Shown: positions 43,996 to 53,511 of the stretch, piece after piece
Numbering within the stretch: position 1 is the stretch's first letter
Layout: each line of letters opens with the position of its first letter
Assembly: GCA_021780495.1 (NCBI GenBank)
Contig: JAJXYO010000031.1
Coordinates: 37,316 to 101,315 of the forward strand
Origin: Deltaproteobacteria bacterium
Lineage (GTDB): Bacteria > Desulfobacterota > Desulfuromonadia > Geobacterales > Pseudopelobacteraceae
Direction of reading: 5' to 3'
DNA: 64,000 nt
The notes under the pieces: generated by a model
Database searches by the model: none
Told to the model about the DNA's origin: nothing
Seen by the model: the letters and a program-made list of their open reading frames with translations, nothing else
Translations under genes and position numbers: made by a program

Positions 43996-45752
43996 TTTCC
44001 ACTCCCGATCGCATCAAACGTGCACAACTGTCGGCAGACATCGCAGCCGGTGCAGAGCTGCGGGTCGATATGGGCCTTGCCCTTCCGGCTGCCGTCTCCG
44101 GCCGGACGCCACTCGATGGCCGGACAGCCGATCTTCAGGCAGGCGCGACAGCCGGTGCATCTTTCCGCATCAACGGCATAGACCGGTCCTTTCTCAAAGA
44201 CATCCTCCCGCTTGATCAACACGCAGGGCTTGTTGGTAATGATGACGGACGGTTCGGGACGCTCCATCTCCTCGGCTATCACCCGTCTGGTCTCTGCCAG
44301 GTCGAGCGGGTTGATGACCCGGATATTTTTGACCCCCAGCGCCTTGCAGAGCAGTGGGATCTGCACGGCATTGGCCGGCTCGTCCATCAGGGTAAAGCCG
44401 GAGGCCGGATTATCCTGGCGGCCGGTCATGGCGGTGATACTGTTGTCCAGTATGATCACCGTGGCAGGCGAGTTATTATAGACCATGTCCATCAGACCGT
44501 TGATGCCGGTATGCAGGAAGGTGGAATCACCGATCACGGCCACGACCTTCTTCCTTTCTTCCGCTGAAACGACCTTGGTTACACCGGTGGCCATGCCGAT
44601 GGAGGCCCCCATGCAGACACAGGTATCCATGGCGGAGAGCGGCGGCATGAAGCCGAGCGTGTAGCAGCCGATATCGCCGGTGACATAGGCCTTGAGCTGG
44701 TTAAGGGCAAAGAATACCCCGCGGTGCGGACAGCCGGGGCACATATTGGGCGGCCGGCCGGGAAGCTGTTCGGCGGGTATTTCGACGGGCTGGGGCAGGC
44801 CAAAGGCGCTGCGCAGGCGGCCCGGTGTCAGCTCGCCGCACAGCGAGATGATCTCCTTGCCGATGACATCTATCCCCAAGGCCTTGACCTGGGTCTCGAT
44901 AAAGGGATCCAGTTCCTCGACCACGTAGAGCTTGTCAACCTGGGCGGCAAACGCCCTGATCAGGGCCTGGGGCAGCGGATGCACCAAGCCGAGCTTGAGC
45001 GTGGAGGCGTGCGGCATGACCTCGCGCACATACTGGTAACAGACGCCGGAGGTGATGATGCCGATGGAGCTGTCGCGCATTTCCAGACGGTTGACAGCCA
45101 TGGAAGAACCGGCCTCGGAGAGATCGGACAGCCGCCTTTCGACCAGCGGATGCCGTACGCGGGCATTACCCGGCAGCATGACCAGCTTGGAGGGATTTTT
45201 TTCCAGTTGCGGCAGCGGCAGGTCGCTGACCCGCTCCCCCAGTCGGACAATGGATTTGCCGTGGGAGATGCGCGTACTACTGCGCAGCATGACCGGCGTA
45301 TCATACTGCTCCGAGAGCTGGAAGGCCAGCCGGGTGAATTCCTTGCACTCCTGGGAATCGGCAGGTTCCAGCATGGGAACCTTGGCAAACCGGGCATAGT
45401 TGCGGCTGTCCTGTTCGTTCTGGGACGAGTGCATCTCCGGGTCATCGGCCACGACCAGCACCAGACCGCCACGCACGCCGGTGTAGGCCAGCGTAAAGAG
45501 CGGATCGGCCGCCACGTTGACGCCGACGTGCTTCATGGTGCAGAGCGCCCGCCCCCCTCCGAAGGAGGCGCCGATGGCAACCTCCAGCGCGACCTTTTCA
45601 TTGGGGGCCCAGGAAGAATCTATCTCTTTGTAGGACAGGGTGTTTTCGAGAATTTCGGTGGAAGGTGTGCCCGGATAGCCACAGGCGACCAGGCAACCTG
45701 CCTCGAATGCGCCGCGCGCTATGGCTTCATTGCCGGAAAGAATTTCTTTCAT
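43992..45752 (-). CDS. iorA: Indolepyruvate:ferredoxin oxidoreductase, alpha subunit
   Basis: This 586-residue enzyme has the pyrimidine-binding half (GCLVACGYPGTPSTEI), the TPP-binding half with MCPGCPHRGVFFAL and GDSTFLHTGINGLMDMVYNNS, and a C-terminal ferredoxin domain with two Cys clusters (CTGCRACLKIGCP, CTGCDVCRQLC). It converts 2-oxo acids from Trp, Phe and Tyr to arylacetyl-CoA, CO2 and reduced ferredoxin. It heads the minus-strand block; no transaminase gene is present in the window. Confidence 0.94.
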   Translation of the reverse strand: MKEILSGNEAIARGAFEAGCLVACGYPGTPSTEILENTLSYKEIDSSWAPNEKVALEVAIGASFGGGRALCTMKHVGVNVAADPLFTLAYTGVRGGLVLVVADDPEMHSSQNEQDSRNYARFAKVPMLEPADSQECKEFTRLAFQLSEQYDTPVMLRSSTRISHGKSIVRLGERVSDLPLPQLEKNPSKLVMLPGNARVRHPLVERRLSDLSEAGSSMAVNRLEMRDSSIGIITSGVCYQYVREVMPHASTLKLGLVHPLPQALIRAFAAQVDKLYVVEELDPFIETQVKALGIDVIGKEIISLCGELTPGRLRSAFGLPQPVEIPAEQLPGRPPNMCPGCPHRGVFFALNQLKAYVTGDIGCYTLGFMPPLSAMDTCVCMGASIGMATGVTKVVSAEERKKVVAVIGDSTFLHTGINGLMDMVYNNSPATVIILDNSITAMTGRQDNPASGFTLMDEPANAVQIPLLCKALGVKNIRVINPLDLAETRRVIAEEMERPEPSVIITNKPCVLIKREDVFEKGPVYAVDAERCTGCRACLKIGCPAIEWRPAGDGSRKGKAHIDPQLCTGCDVCRQLCTFDAIGSGK

Positions 45753-45886
45753 GTAATGTATTCCTGCCCTGAATTGATGGAGACTTGTGGGATTGCAATT
45801 GAGGTTTGCACTATACTAAAACATCGTATCTAATGCAATTTCTTTGAAACAGCCGGGAACGCCGGACCGGCATATGCGGATGGCTT

Positions 45887-46816
45887 TCACAGAGCGGGCG
45901 GATCAGCCGCCGCAATCAGACCCTCTAACAGACCATAATCACTCACTTTTAGCACAGTGAAGCCGAAGCGTTCCATGGTCTGAACGGTTATGAGGATCCC
46001 GGCGACAATCAGGTCTTCCCGCCCCTTTTCCAGACCGGGAACGGTGATGCGCTCCTCGGGGGAAAGCGGCAACAGCATCGAGTAGATAGATTTGATCTCG
46101 TCCAGTGTCAGCAGCGAATTATTAACCTTGCGATAATCGTAGCTATCCATTTTCATATTGATTGCTGCCAGGGTGGTCGCCGTCCCGGCCGTTCCAACCA
46201 GCACCGTATCTTCAGTGCAGACGGAGTTGCCTGATTGTTTGATTTCGCCGACCAGCAGATCCAGCTCCTTGCCGATCTTCACACTCATCTCAGCAGGGCT
46301 GGTTTTCCCCTCGGTCAACCGCACCACACCCAGCGGAAGGCTTTTGATAAAATCAGCATGGCCCTTATGCGCCAGGGTGTATTCCGTGCTCCCGCCCCCT
46401 ACATCGAAGACCATCAGGTTGTCATGCTGGCGGTCAAGCCCGGCTATAACGCCAGCCAGCGTCAAGGCGCCTTCCCGTTCTCCATCGATAATACTGAGTG
46501 CAATGCCTGTCTGCCGGCGTATTGATTCGAGAAAGGCGGGACCATTCAGCGCGTCCCTGACGGCACTGGTGGCCACAGCCCGTGGATTGGTGATGCCATA
46601 CTGTTTCAGAATGTTTGAAAAACGCCCCAGACAGCCTGATCCACGTTCCATGGCATCCGCCGACAAACCATGCTCACGGCTGAACCCTCCCCCCATACGG
46701 ACGATCTCGCGTTCCAGCCGGACGTGTACGAAGCTTCCATCGGGGTGCCGATCCGCCACAAGCAGCCGGGCCGTATTTGTACCAAAATCAATTGCGGCAA
46801 CCAGATTATTGTTCAT
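45887..46816 (-). CDS. Ppx/GppA family phosphatase
   Basis: This 309-residue protein starts at ATG 46816 with AGGAG upstream and overlaps the symporter gene's end. It has the actin-like ATPase motifs AAIDFGTNTARLLVAD, FDVGGGSTEY and LVGTAGTATTLAAI. It belongs to the short, single-domain branch that hydrolyses polyphosphate or pppGpp. A phosphate role fits the adjoining Na/Pi symporter gene. Confidence 0.87.
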   Translation of the reverse strand: MNNNLVAAIDFGTNTARLLVADRHPDGSFVHVRLEREIVRMGGGFSREHGLSADAMERGSGCLGRFSNILKQYGITNPRAVATSAVRDALNGPAFLESIRRQTGIALSIIDGEREGALTLAGVIAGLDRQHDNLMVFDVGGGSTEYTLAHKGHADFIKSLPLGVVRLTEGKTSPAEMSVKIGKELDLLVGEIKQSGNSVCTEDTVLVGTAGTATTLAAINMKMDSYDYRKVNNSLLTLDEIKSIYSMLLPLSPEERITVPGLEKGREDLIVAGILITVQTMERFGFTVLKVSDYGLLEGLIAAADPPAL

Positions 46817-48452
46817 TCGATCTCCTGACCTGCATGCCCAGCACATTCCAGCACAACTCGGCAATGCCACTACAAGCAGAGGTCATATCATTGAAGATCA
46901 TCATTGCCTGTGGCGGGCAGACGCCCGAGCTGATTCTGTCGAAATGGGACTGTTTGACACGTTCGAAACAGTCGCGTGTTGAGTGTTTGATCTGATGGAG
47001 GGCATCCGCAGCAATCGGCTGACCATTTCTGACGGCTAGTTCCGTGGAACTCATTACATCAGCAACTGCGCCGAGCAACAGGTGGAAATCATCCATGGCG
47101 GCGTCAGAAAAGATGACACCGTCATTCTTGCGGGTGATTATCCCATCCAGCACCTCTTCGCAGCGATCACCGATATGCTCAAGGGCGGTGACCGTTTGAA
47201 GGAGACCGGGAATCTCGTAATTTATTTCAGGATTTTTCGTCGAACGTGAAAGCCGCGCTAAAAACGACGTGATCTCATGATTCAGAGAATCCAGGACCTT
47301 TTCATGCTGCCGGATGGTTTCGGCCCGGCGGGCGTCGAACTCAAAGACAATTTCACGGACATCGGCAAACATGAATGAGGTAACCGTCATCATTCTGACA
47401 ATCTCTTTACGGGCCTGCTCAAGTGCGATGGTGGGCGTATTGAGAATCCGCTGATCCAGATATCCGGCACTGGACTGAGCTGCATCTGTTCCGTTGATTT
47501 TCGATCCTTCCGACACGGCCAGCAGCCGCGAGATCAGGCCGCTCAGCGCCACGGCACAGAGCGCTGCACACAGACTTGCGCCTGTATATATCCATGAAAG
47601 CTGGCTGATCAGGTATGGTTTGGTACCGTTGGTCGCGGAAGTCAGGTTGTAGAGAATTGTATCTGCCAGCAGCGGAGAGATCAGGATGTACAGCAGTGTG
47701 ACGCAGGTTGTAATCACAAGAAAAACCTGTGCCACCCGGCGGGAAATATACGAACCTCCAACCGAAGCAAGACACCCCATCGCAGAGACCCCCACAAGTC
47801 CGCCGGCTGCCATGGAGCCGGACAAAGCCGCGCTGACCTGATGATTATGCAAAAGAGAGGCAATTATTGCTATCGTTGAAGGTGCCGACTGAACCAGAAA
47901 TGAGACCAGCGCGCCGAATAATGCAGCCAGGGTTGGCACCCGGTAGAATACGCCGTTAAATACCTCGTACAACGGGTGGTGGTTAATTGGCTGGTAACTC
48001 CCTTCCAACAGGGTCAGGCCAAGAAACAGCAGACCGATCCCCAGCAGCAGGTCGCCTGCGTTTGCAACCCGACGGCGGCGGGCAAAAAACTTGAGCAGCA
48101 CTCCAGCGAATATCAGCGGGGTAGCAATCAGGCTGTACGGAATTATCGGGATATGAAGACTGAGAGATGCGCCTATCAGCACACCACCCAGGACACTCAT
48201 GGCCTGAAAGGTATTCAGGACACCACCGTTGACCAGTCCAATAGTGAACACGACCGCAGCACTGCCGGAATTGACTGTCATAGACATCGCTACCCCAAAC
48301 AGAAGCGAGTAGAGACGGTTTGATGTAAAAATGGAAAAAATACGCCGGATACGGACATCGGCTACGGTGCGGATACCGTCTGACATCAGACGCATACCCA
48401 GCAGAAACAGACCGATACCACCCAGGGCGCCTTCGATCAAACTGAGAGGCAT
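46806..48452 (-). CDS. Na+/phosphate symporter with PhoU-like tail
   Basis: This 548-residue protein has an N-terminal half of about eight to nine membrane helices with the duplicated QSAPSTIA / NSGSAAVVF motifs of the NptA/PNaS family. The C-terminal 200 residues are cytosolic and helical, of the PhoU type (EQARKEIVRMMTVTSFMFADV, TALEHIGDRCEEV). It imports phosphate using a sodium gradient, with the tail as regulator. Overlaps the Ppx/GppA gene. Confidence 0.88.
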   Translation of the reverse strand: MPLSLIEGALGGIGLFLLGMRLMSDGIRTVADVRIRRIFSIFTSNRLYSLLFGVAMSMTVNSGSAAVVFTIGLVNGGVLNTFQAMSVLGGVLIGASLSLHIPIIPYSLIATPLIFAGVLLKFFARRRRVANAGDLLLGIGLLFLGLTLLEGSYQPINHHPLYEVFNGVFYRVPTLAALFGALVSFLVQSAPSTIAIIASLLHNHQVSAALSGSMAAGGLVGVSAMGCLASVGGSYISRRVAQVFLVITTCVTLLYILISPLLADTILYNLTSATNGTKPYLISQLSWIYTGASLCAALCAVALSGLISRLLAVSEGSKINGTDAAQSSAGYLDQRILNTPTIALEQARKEIVRMMTVTSFMFADVREIVFEFDARRAETIRQHEKVLDSLNHEITSFLARLSRSTKNPEINYEIPGLLQTVTALEHIGDRCEEVLDGIITRKNDGVIFSDAAMDDFHLLLGAVADVMSSTELAVRNGQPIAADALHQIKHSTRDCFERVKQSHFDRISSGVCPPQAMMIFNDMTSACSGIAELCWNVLGMQVRRSNEQ

Positions 48453-48515
48453 TATACTGCTCCGGAGGTAAACTTCAGATATTTAACGTGGGAACATGGG
48501 GTAGAAAAACCGGAG

Positions 48516-48791
48516 TTATCCGAGAATTCTTTCCTTCAATTCTTTTCCAACCTTGAAAAATGGCAGTTTCTTGGGACTGACCGTTATCGGTTGGCCTGTT
48601 TTCGGATTTCTGCCCGTATAGGTGCCATAGTCCTTGACCACAAAACTGCCGAGGCCACGGATTTCGATCCGGCCACCCTCCGTCAGAGCCTCAGTCATAG
48701 AACTGAAAACGAGATTTACAATCTCTTCGGCACGCTTGTTGGAAATATTCTTGCTGATTGCCAACTGCTCGATGAGTTCGGATTTGTTCAT
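48516..48791 (-). CDS. HU/IHF-type DNA-bending protein (IHF beta-like)
   Basis: This 91-residue protein starts at ATG 48791 behind GGAGG. It has MNKSELIEQLA, the helical dimer region and the beta arms GLGSFVVKDYGTYTGRNPKTGQ with the intercalating Pro. KLPFFKVGKELKERI closes it. IHF-beta or HU cannot be told apart safely from sequence alone. It compacts and bends DNA and is needed for sigma-54 promoters. Confidence 0.9.
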   Translation of the reverse strand: MNKSELIEQLAISKNISNKRAEEIVNLVFSSMTEALTEGGRIEIRGLGSFVVKDYGTYTGRNPKTGQPITVSPKKLPFFKVGKELKERILG

Positions 48792-48846
48792 TACAATTCC
48801 TCCGGTGATAGGCATAACAGAATGTATAATAGACAGCTCGCATACA

Positions 48847-49869
48847 TCAGTGCTGACAGGTTCCGAGATACTGCTTGAAGATGTGGGCAGCTTCAGGCCG
48901 CCGGTTGCAGGCGATCAGTAATCCGTGCAGTTTTTCTGCCGCCGATCGGACAATAGGCGTATCAAGCAAACTGCCGTACTGCCTGATGGCACCATCCAGG
49001 TCACCGGATAGTTCGAAAACCTCACCCCGCATCAAGAGGGCTTGACCGGTAAAAATATCGGCGGCAATCATGGCATCGATCTGGCGGGCCGCATCTCCGA
49101 GACGATTCTCGTCCATATACAACAGGGCCAGTCCCAGATGGGGAAGAGGATTATGTACACGTTCGCTGATCGATTCAAGCCAATATGTTTCGGCTTCAGC
49201 AACTCTTCCCAGACGGTGAAGGATCTTGCCTTTTTCGTAACAGTAGATGTCGCGATCGGATCCGTCAAACCATTTTTCCAGCAACTGCAGAGCTTCTGTA
49301 TGCTGATCATGACTGGCAGCGATAAACATATATGCAAATTCTTCTCCCAAACAGGAGTAACGCACATACATCTCTTCGGGCAGCTGATGGATGAGTAGAT
49401 CATAGTGCTCAAGCGGATCAAGATCTATATCTGTATCAACCACGGCTCCATGAGAATCCGGGGAGCAGGACGAGCAGGAAGAACAGGATGCCGGCGACGC
49501 TAATTCTTCTGGATCATTAGTTTTTTCAACTAAATCAGCCAGCATGAGTTCCGCCTTTTCCCGTATTTTTGTATCATGTGTCAGCGTTATTGCCAGTTCA
49601 AGGTGCTCCACGGCCTTGTCAACAGCACCTCGATTGAGGGCATGCTGCGCTTCATCGATGTTGAGCGCTGCCAGAGAGCGATTCGCTTCATCGATCTTCA
49701 CCGCGATACGTGCAATCAGGTCGTCGCATCCGTTCGTGCCTTGACAGCAGCGCAACCCATCCTGGTAGGACGTTCGCGCCTCATAAAAACTACCCGCTGC
49801 GAACAGGGTGTCACCCTTGCGTACATAATCGTCCGGGCTGCGCACAAATAATTTTTTCAGGAAATTCAT
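48847..49869 (-). CDS. TPR-repeat protein with Cys-Ser cluster
   Basis: This 340-residue protein begins MNFLKKLFVRSPDDYVRKGDTLFAAGSFYEA and then runs as TPR-like helical pairs (LAALNIDEAQHALNRGAVDKAVEHLELA; LPHLGLALLYMDENRLGDAARQIDAMI). At about residues 125-140 it has SCSSCSSCS, three Cys spaced by two Ser each. That motif could bind metal or form disulfides; its role is unknown. No signal peptide, so it is probably cytosolic. Upstream neighbour of the HU/IHF gene. Confidence 0.75.
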   Translation of the reverse strand: MNFLKKLFVRSPDDYVRKGDTLFAAGSFYEARTSYQDGLRCCQGTNGCDDLIARIAVKIDEANRSLAALNIDEAQHALNRGAVDKAVEHLELAITLTHDTKIREKAELMLADLVEKTNDPEELASPASCSSCSSCSPDSHGAVVDTDIDLDPLEHYDLLIHQLPEEMYVRYSCLGEEFAYMFIAASHDQHTEALQLLEKWFDGSDRDIYCYEKGKILHRLGRVAEAETYWLESISERVHNPLPHLGLALLYMDENRLGDAARQIDAMIAADIFTGQALLMRGEVFELSGDLDGAIRQYGSLLDTPIVRSAAEKLHGLLIACNRRPEAAHIFKQYLGTCQH

Positions 49870-49881
49870 GAAGATCCTCGC

Positions 49882-51198
49882 TTACTGCTTTTGCAGCAGG
49901 GTAACACTCTCGATATGGTAGGTCTGGGGAAACATATCGACCGGAACGCTCTCCTTGACCGAATAGCCGCTTCCGGCCAGCAAGCCGCAATCCCGGGCCA
50001 ATGTACTGGGGTCACAGGAAATATAGATGATCGTGGCCGGGTCAAGACGACAGATCTCAGGCACCGCATCGACAGCGCCGCTCCGGGGAGGGTCGAGCAG
50101 GACCGTGTCGAAGCGCTGACCGGAGCCGGCCAACCGCCTGGTAGCGACGACCGCATCCGCACAGATGAACGCAGCATTGGTTATGCCGTTCTTCGTGCAG
50201 TTATCCTGAGCAGCGGCAATGGAACCGGCATATTCCTCGATGCCGGTTACCTGTGAAACCAGTCTGGCAATGGGCAGCGAAAAGTTACCATTGCCGCAGT
50301 ACAGATCGAGGACGTGTTCGGTGCCATTAAAATTGCCAAAACGTTTGACGATTTCCAGCATCGCTGCATTCTGTTCCCGATTAATCTGGGCAAACCCGCC
50401 CGACTGATAGGAGAGCCGACACGTCTCCATTTTCGATGACAAATCCGGCAGGCAGTAGGTCAGCAGGTCATCACCATAGACCTTGTGCAGGCCGGATTTG
50501 CGGTCGGATTGCAGGAACAGGCCGGTCAAAGGAAGCAGGGCTTCACGCTGCTCTCTGAAAAACGCCGCCACGGCTGCTGTGTCGCGACCGGTGTAGGTGA
50601 TCACCGCAATGACACCCTGTTCTGCACAATCAATGCTGATCTGCGAAATTGAACGAACATCGGAAAAGGATTTCAGGACAGACCGGAGTGCTCCGAGTGC
50701 TCCATTGATTAGCGGCAGCGCAACCGGGCACCCCTCGGCCGCATCCTCCACCAGGTGGGTACCGGTACGGTAAAAGCCTATCTTCAGATTATTCCCGGAC
50801 CCATGCAGCTTGAACTGCACCCGGCTGCGATACCCGTACTGCTGGGGCGAAGGCCGGGTTGATGTCACGCACCCCGCAGCCACCCGGGCGCCACGCCAGA
50901 GTGTTTCGGCCAGAATCTGTTGTTTTGCCGCCAGTTGCTGTGCATAGCTGACATGCTGCCAGGCGCAGCCGCCGCACGTCCCGAAGATCGGACAGGGGGG
51001 CGTGGTCCGCAAGGGCGAAGGGGTGATCAACTCAACGATACGTGCCAGGAGATAGGAACGTTTGTCAGAGGTAATGGCTAGACGTACTTCGTCGCCTGGG
51101 CAACTGAAGGGCACAAAACAGACCTTGCCAGCGATGCGGCAGACACCATTTCCGCCAAAGGCCAGTTTATCAATGGTTACTCGAATATCACTCACCAT
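49882..51198 (-). CDS. rlmD: 23S rRNA (uracil-1939-C5)-methyltransferase
   Basis: This 438-residue enzyme has an N-terminal TRAM domain (VTIDKLAFGGNGVCRIAGKVCFV) and the Fe-S cluster region CPIFGTCGGCAWQHVSYAQQ. VLDLYCGNGNFSLP binds AdoMet, LLDPPRSGA is a further family motif, and ISCDPSTLARD carries the catalytic Cys. RumA/RlmD modifies U1939 of 23S rRNA. RlmC or TrmA homologues share parts, but the Fe-S and TRAM combination favours RlmD-type. Confidence 0.9.
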   Translation of the reverse strand: MVSDIRVTIDKLAFGGNGVCRIAGKVCFVPFSCPGDEVRLAITSDKRSYLLARIVELITPSPLRTTPPCPIFGTCGGCAWQHVSYAQQLAAKQQILAETLWRGARVAAGCVTSTRPSPQQYGYRSRVQFKLHGSGNNLKIGFYRTGTHLVEDAAEGCPVALPLINGALGALRSVLKSFSDVRSISQISIDCAEQGVIAVITYTGRDTAAVAAFFREQREALLPLTGLFLQSDRKSGLHKVYGDDLLTYCLPDLSSKMETCRLSYQSGGFAQINREQNAAMLEIVKRFGNFNGTEHVLDLYCGNGNFSLPIARLVSQVTGIEEYAGSIAAAQDNCTKNGITNAAFICADAVVATRRLAGSGQRFDTVLLDPPRSGAVDAVPEICRLDPATIIYISCDPSTLARDCGLLAGSGYSVKESVPVDMFPQTYHIESVTLLQKQ

Positions 51199-51201
51199 GG
51201 A

Positions 51202-51585
51202 TCACCGCGGGTATGTGGGTAGCGACTTGATCTTTTTACGGAATTCGCTGCGCACAAAACCGGGGGCAAAATTATCCCGCAGAAGGTAGGGCAGGACATT
51301 GGCATCGAAGTCGGCCATTAATTTCTGCCGCACATCATCGATCTCCGACTCAGGCACCGCCATTTTTTCAAGTATCCGGCTGAAGTTCACCGCCTGCCCC
51401 AGCCGAACAACGGCTGCCTCGTAATCCGCGGCAGCGGCGAACGAGGCAGCGCTGACCGGCACATCGGCACTGACCAGTATCCGAACGTGGTAATAGCCGC
51501 CGAAATAATGGCGGGTGAGGTCTTTGACAGTGGCCACAACACCGCCACCCAGGACACATGTTTTGAGAAGTTCCCCGGTGCTCAA
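51202..51585 (-). CDS. Conserved hypothetical protein
   Basis: This 127-residue protein is predicted as alpha/beta with no signal or membrane segment. It begins MSTGELLKTCVLGGGVVATVKDLTRHYFGGYYHV and ends in a basic tail. No family assignment. It overlaps the end of the creatininase-family gene and is 3 bp upstream of rlmD, so it is in their operon. Confidence 0.6.
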   Translation of the reverse strand: MSTGELLKTCVLGGGVVATVKDLTRHYFGGYYHVRILVSADVPVSAASFAAAADYEAAVVRLGQAVNFSRILEKMAVPESEIDDVRQKLMADFDANVLPYLLRDNFAPGFVRSEFRKKIKSLPTYPR

Positions 51586-52301
51586 TGCTGCATCCCTTCA
51601 AGATCGCTGACCAGTTTCAACAACGAAGCCACCACCAGCGCCTCCAGGCGAGCCCCTTTGCCGGCCGTGGCCTTAGCGGGATCACCCCAGACCCCGCCGG
51701 GCCAGTAGCGCCGTTTGTCGCGCACCAGAATGCCGGCCGGAAACGCCGGGAATTCACGGGGTGCGCTCCCCTTGACCAGATGCGGATGGGAGTGGAGTAT
51801 GCGCGAGGTTTCAATTTCTCCGGCGTGTGCATCCCCGGCGGTCTCGATCAGCCCGCGGCCCTGCTCCCGAGCCAGATCGAATTCGGAAACAACTGCCACG
51901 GAAATATCGTCGAAGCGGGCAATCAGCTCTTCTCCGGCATCCTGCAGCGCCATGCGGTGCGCGCCGCCGGCATGTCCGGTCAGCGCCACAAAATTGCGCA
52001 CTCCCTGTGATCGCAACGCCGTCACGATATCGATGAAGAGCGCCTTCAGTGTGCCGGTGGAGATGGAGATCGTGCCGGGATGACAGGCTGTGGAGCGGCA
52101 ATTACCGTAATGTACCGGTGGCGCCACGAACAGTGGCGCCTGTAGGGCGGCCTTTTTACAGACCTCGTAGGCTTCCAGGGTATCGGTCGAGAGCGGCAGG
52201 TGCGGCCCATGCTCCTCGACGGAGCCGAAGGGTATCAGCACCGTTCTGGTGCGGGCAAGTCCGGCCTCGAACTCGGTCATGGTCAACTCTTCTATGATCA
52301 C
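51582..52301 (-). CDS. Creatininase-family metal-dependent hydrolase
   Basis: This 239-residue protein has PFGSVEEHGPHLPLSTDT with the metal ligands Glu, His and Asp, FVALTGHAGGAHRMAL and HAGEIETSRIL. These are family hallmarks of creatininase and mycofactocin MftE-type amidohydrolases. The substrate is unknown. It is in an operon with queE, four bases of overlap, so a role in deazapurine or a related peptide-like pathway is worth considering. Confidence 0.85.
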   Translation of the reverse strand: MIIEELTMTEFEAGLARTRTVLIPFGSVEEHGPHLPLSTDTLEAYEVCKKAALQAPLFVAPPVHYGNCRSTACHPGTISISTGTLKALFIDIVTALRSQGVRNFVALTGHAGGAHRMALQDAGEELIARFDDISVAVVSEFDLAREQGRGLIETAGDAHAGEIETSRILHSHPHLVKGSAPREFPAFPAGILVRDKRRYWPGGVWGDPAKATAGKGARLEALVVASLLKLVSDLEGMQH

Positions 52302-53047
52302 AGCGCCCCCAGCATCCTGTGCATCTGCGGGATCACCCGGACATCCGCCAGGCGCGCCGAGGCAGCCTCCTGCAGCCGCAACATGTGCGCCACCGAGATA
52401 CCGATCCCACCGCCGGCAGCAGATAAGGGCTGCAGGAACAGCGGCGTTGCCGGATCTACCTCTTCAATAATATCGCAGACCTGGTTGATCTCAGCAATAC
52501 CGGAATCATTGCCGATAACGATCTTGACCGAGGCATTGTGGCCGGCGGACAGCCGTAGAAAATCCCGGTGCAACCCCCACAGATGTTCCGTACATCCTGA
52601 TGTGGAAGGGAGTTTCATATCCATGCTCACGTAATCCACATGCTGGATAACCTGTCCCAGGGCAATGTGCATGGTGCCGTTGGTTTCGAGATGAATCGGC
52701 AGCATCGGACGCAACTGGGGAAACCATTCTCCCAGGCTGTCCGCATACAACAACGGCTCGCCACCGGTTACACTGATCGAATGATGCACCCCCGGCAACA
52801 GTTGACACCATTGTCTCACCACGCCGAGGACATACGGCAGCGCCAGAGGCTGGGCTACATAATTGAACGTAGCAGAACCGGGGCTGATCTCTATGCGGCT
52901 GGTATCTCGCCTGGCATGGTCGGTATCGCAGTAACTGCAGTCCAGATTGCAATCCGCCAGACGGATAAAGATCTGTCGTCGGCCAGCAAGATAGCCTTCT
53001 CCCTGGATGGAAGAAAAGATCTCGCTGATGTAGACCGGCTCACTCAT
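52298..53047 (-). CDS. queE: 7-carboxy-7-deazaguanine synthase
   Basis: I chose the ATG at 53047 (249 residues); upstream in-frame codons lie inside queD. It is a radical-SAM enzyme: SEIFSSIQGEGYLAGRRQIFIRLADCNLDCSYCDT has the CX3CX2C cluster, and VTGGEPLLYA contacts AdoMet. It contracts 6-carboxytetrahydropterin to carboxydeazaguanine on the way to queuosine. No strong ribosome site; coupling to queD through overlapping codons (ATGAGTGA) is likely. Confidence 0.9.
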   Translation of the reverse strand: MSEPVYISEIFSSIQGEGYLAGRRQIFIRLADCNLDCSYCDTDHARRDTSRIEISPGSATFNYVAQPLALPYVLGVVRQWCQLLPGVHHSISVTGGEPLLYADSLGEWFPQLRPMLPIHLETNGTMHIALGQVIQHVDYVSMDMKLPSTSGCTEHLWGLHRDFLRLSAGHNASVKIVIGNDSGIAEINQVCDIIEEVDPATPLFLQPLSAAGGGIGISVAHMLRLQEAASARLADVRVIPQMHRMLGAL

Positions 53048-53408
53048 AATAACAAGCAGAGGCATTATCGGATTCCCATACGGCAACCGAATCAACCTTT
53101 ACGTTCTCGTTGTTGAGTCGTTCGCCAATCCGCTGGTAGAGATAGCGGGCAATATGCTCGGATGATGGCGAAATCTGACTAAAGGCAGGGTTATCATTCA
53201 GGTATTTATGGTCCAGTTCCTGGATGACCACGCCGGCTTCGCGCTTCAGCACCTTGAAATCTATGCCCAGGCCGGCCTTATCCAGCTCGCTGGCAGTCAC
53301 GGTCAATTCAACCTTCCAGTTGTGGCCGTGGAGATTCTCGCAATCGCCCTGATAGTTCATAAGGTTATGCGCTGCGGCAAAGCTTGTGCGAATAGTCAGT
53401 TTATACAT
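53040..53408 (-). CDS. queD: 6-carboxytetrahydropterin synthase
   Basis: This 122-residue enzyme has zinc ligands in TSFAAAHNL and ENLHGHNWKVE and catalytic residues around DHKYLND. It turns dihydroneopterin triphosphate into 6-carboxytetrahydropterin, the substrate of QueE. It is the first gene of the queD-queE-creatininase operon. Confidence 0.9.
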   Translation of the reverse strand: MYKLTIRTSFAAAHNLMNYQGDCENLHGHNWKVELTVTASELDKAGLGIDFKVLKREAGVVIQELDHKYLNDNPAFSQISPSSEHIARYLYQRIGERLNNENVKVDSVAVWESDNASACYYE

Positions 53409-53511
53409 AGCTGCTCCCGAATGGAAAATATTGATGGTCCCGCCTGATACCGAATACTACACAAAAACAACCGCAACCACAAGTAACGTCACGCGGTTGA
53501 GCCTGCAACAC

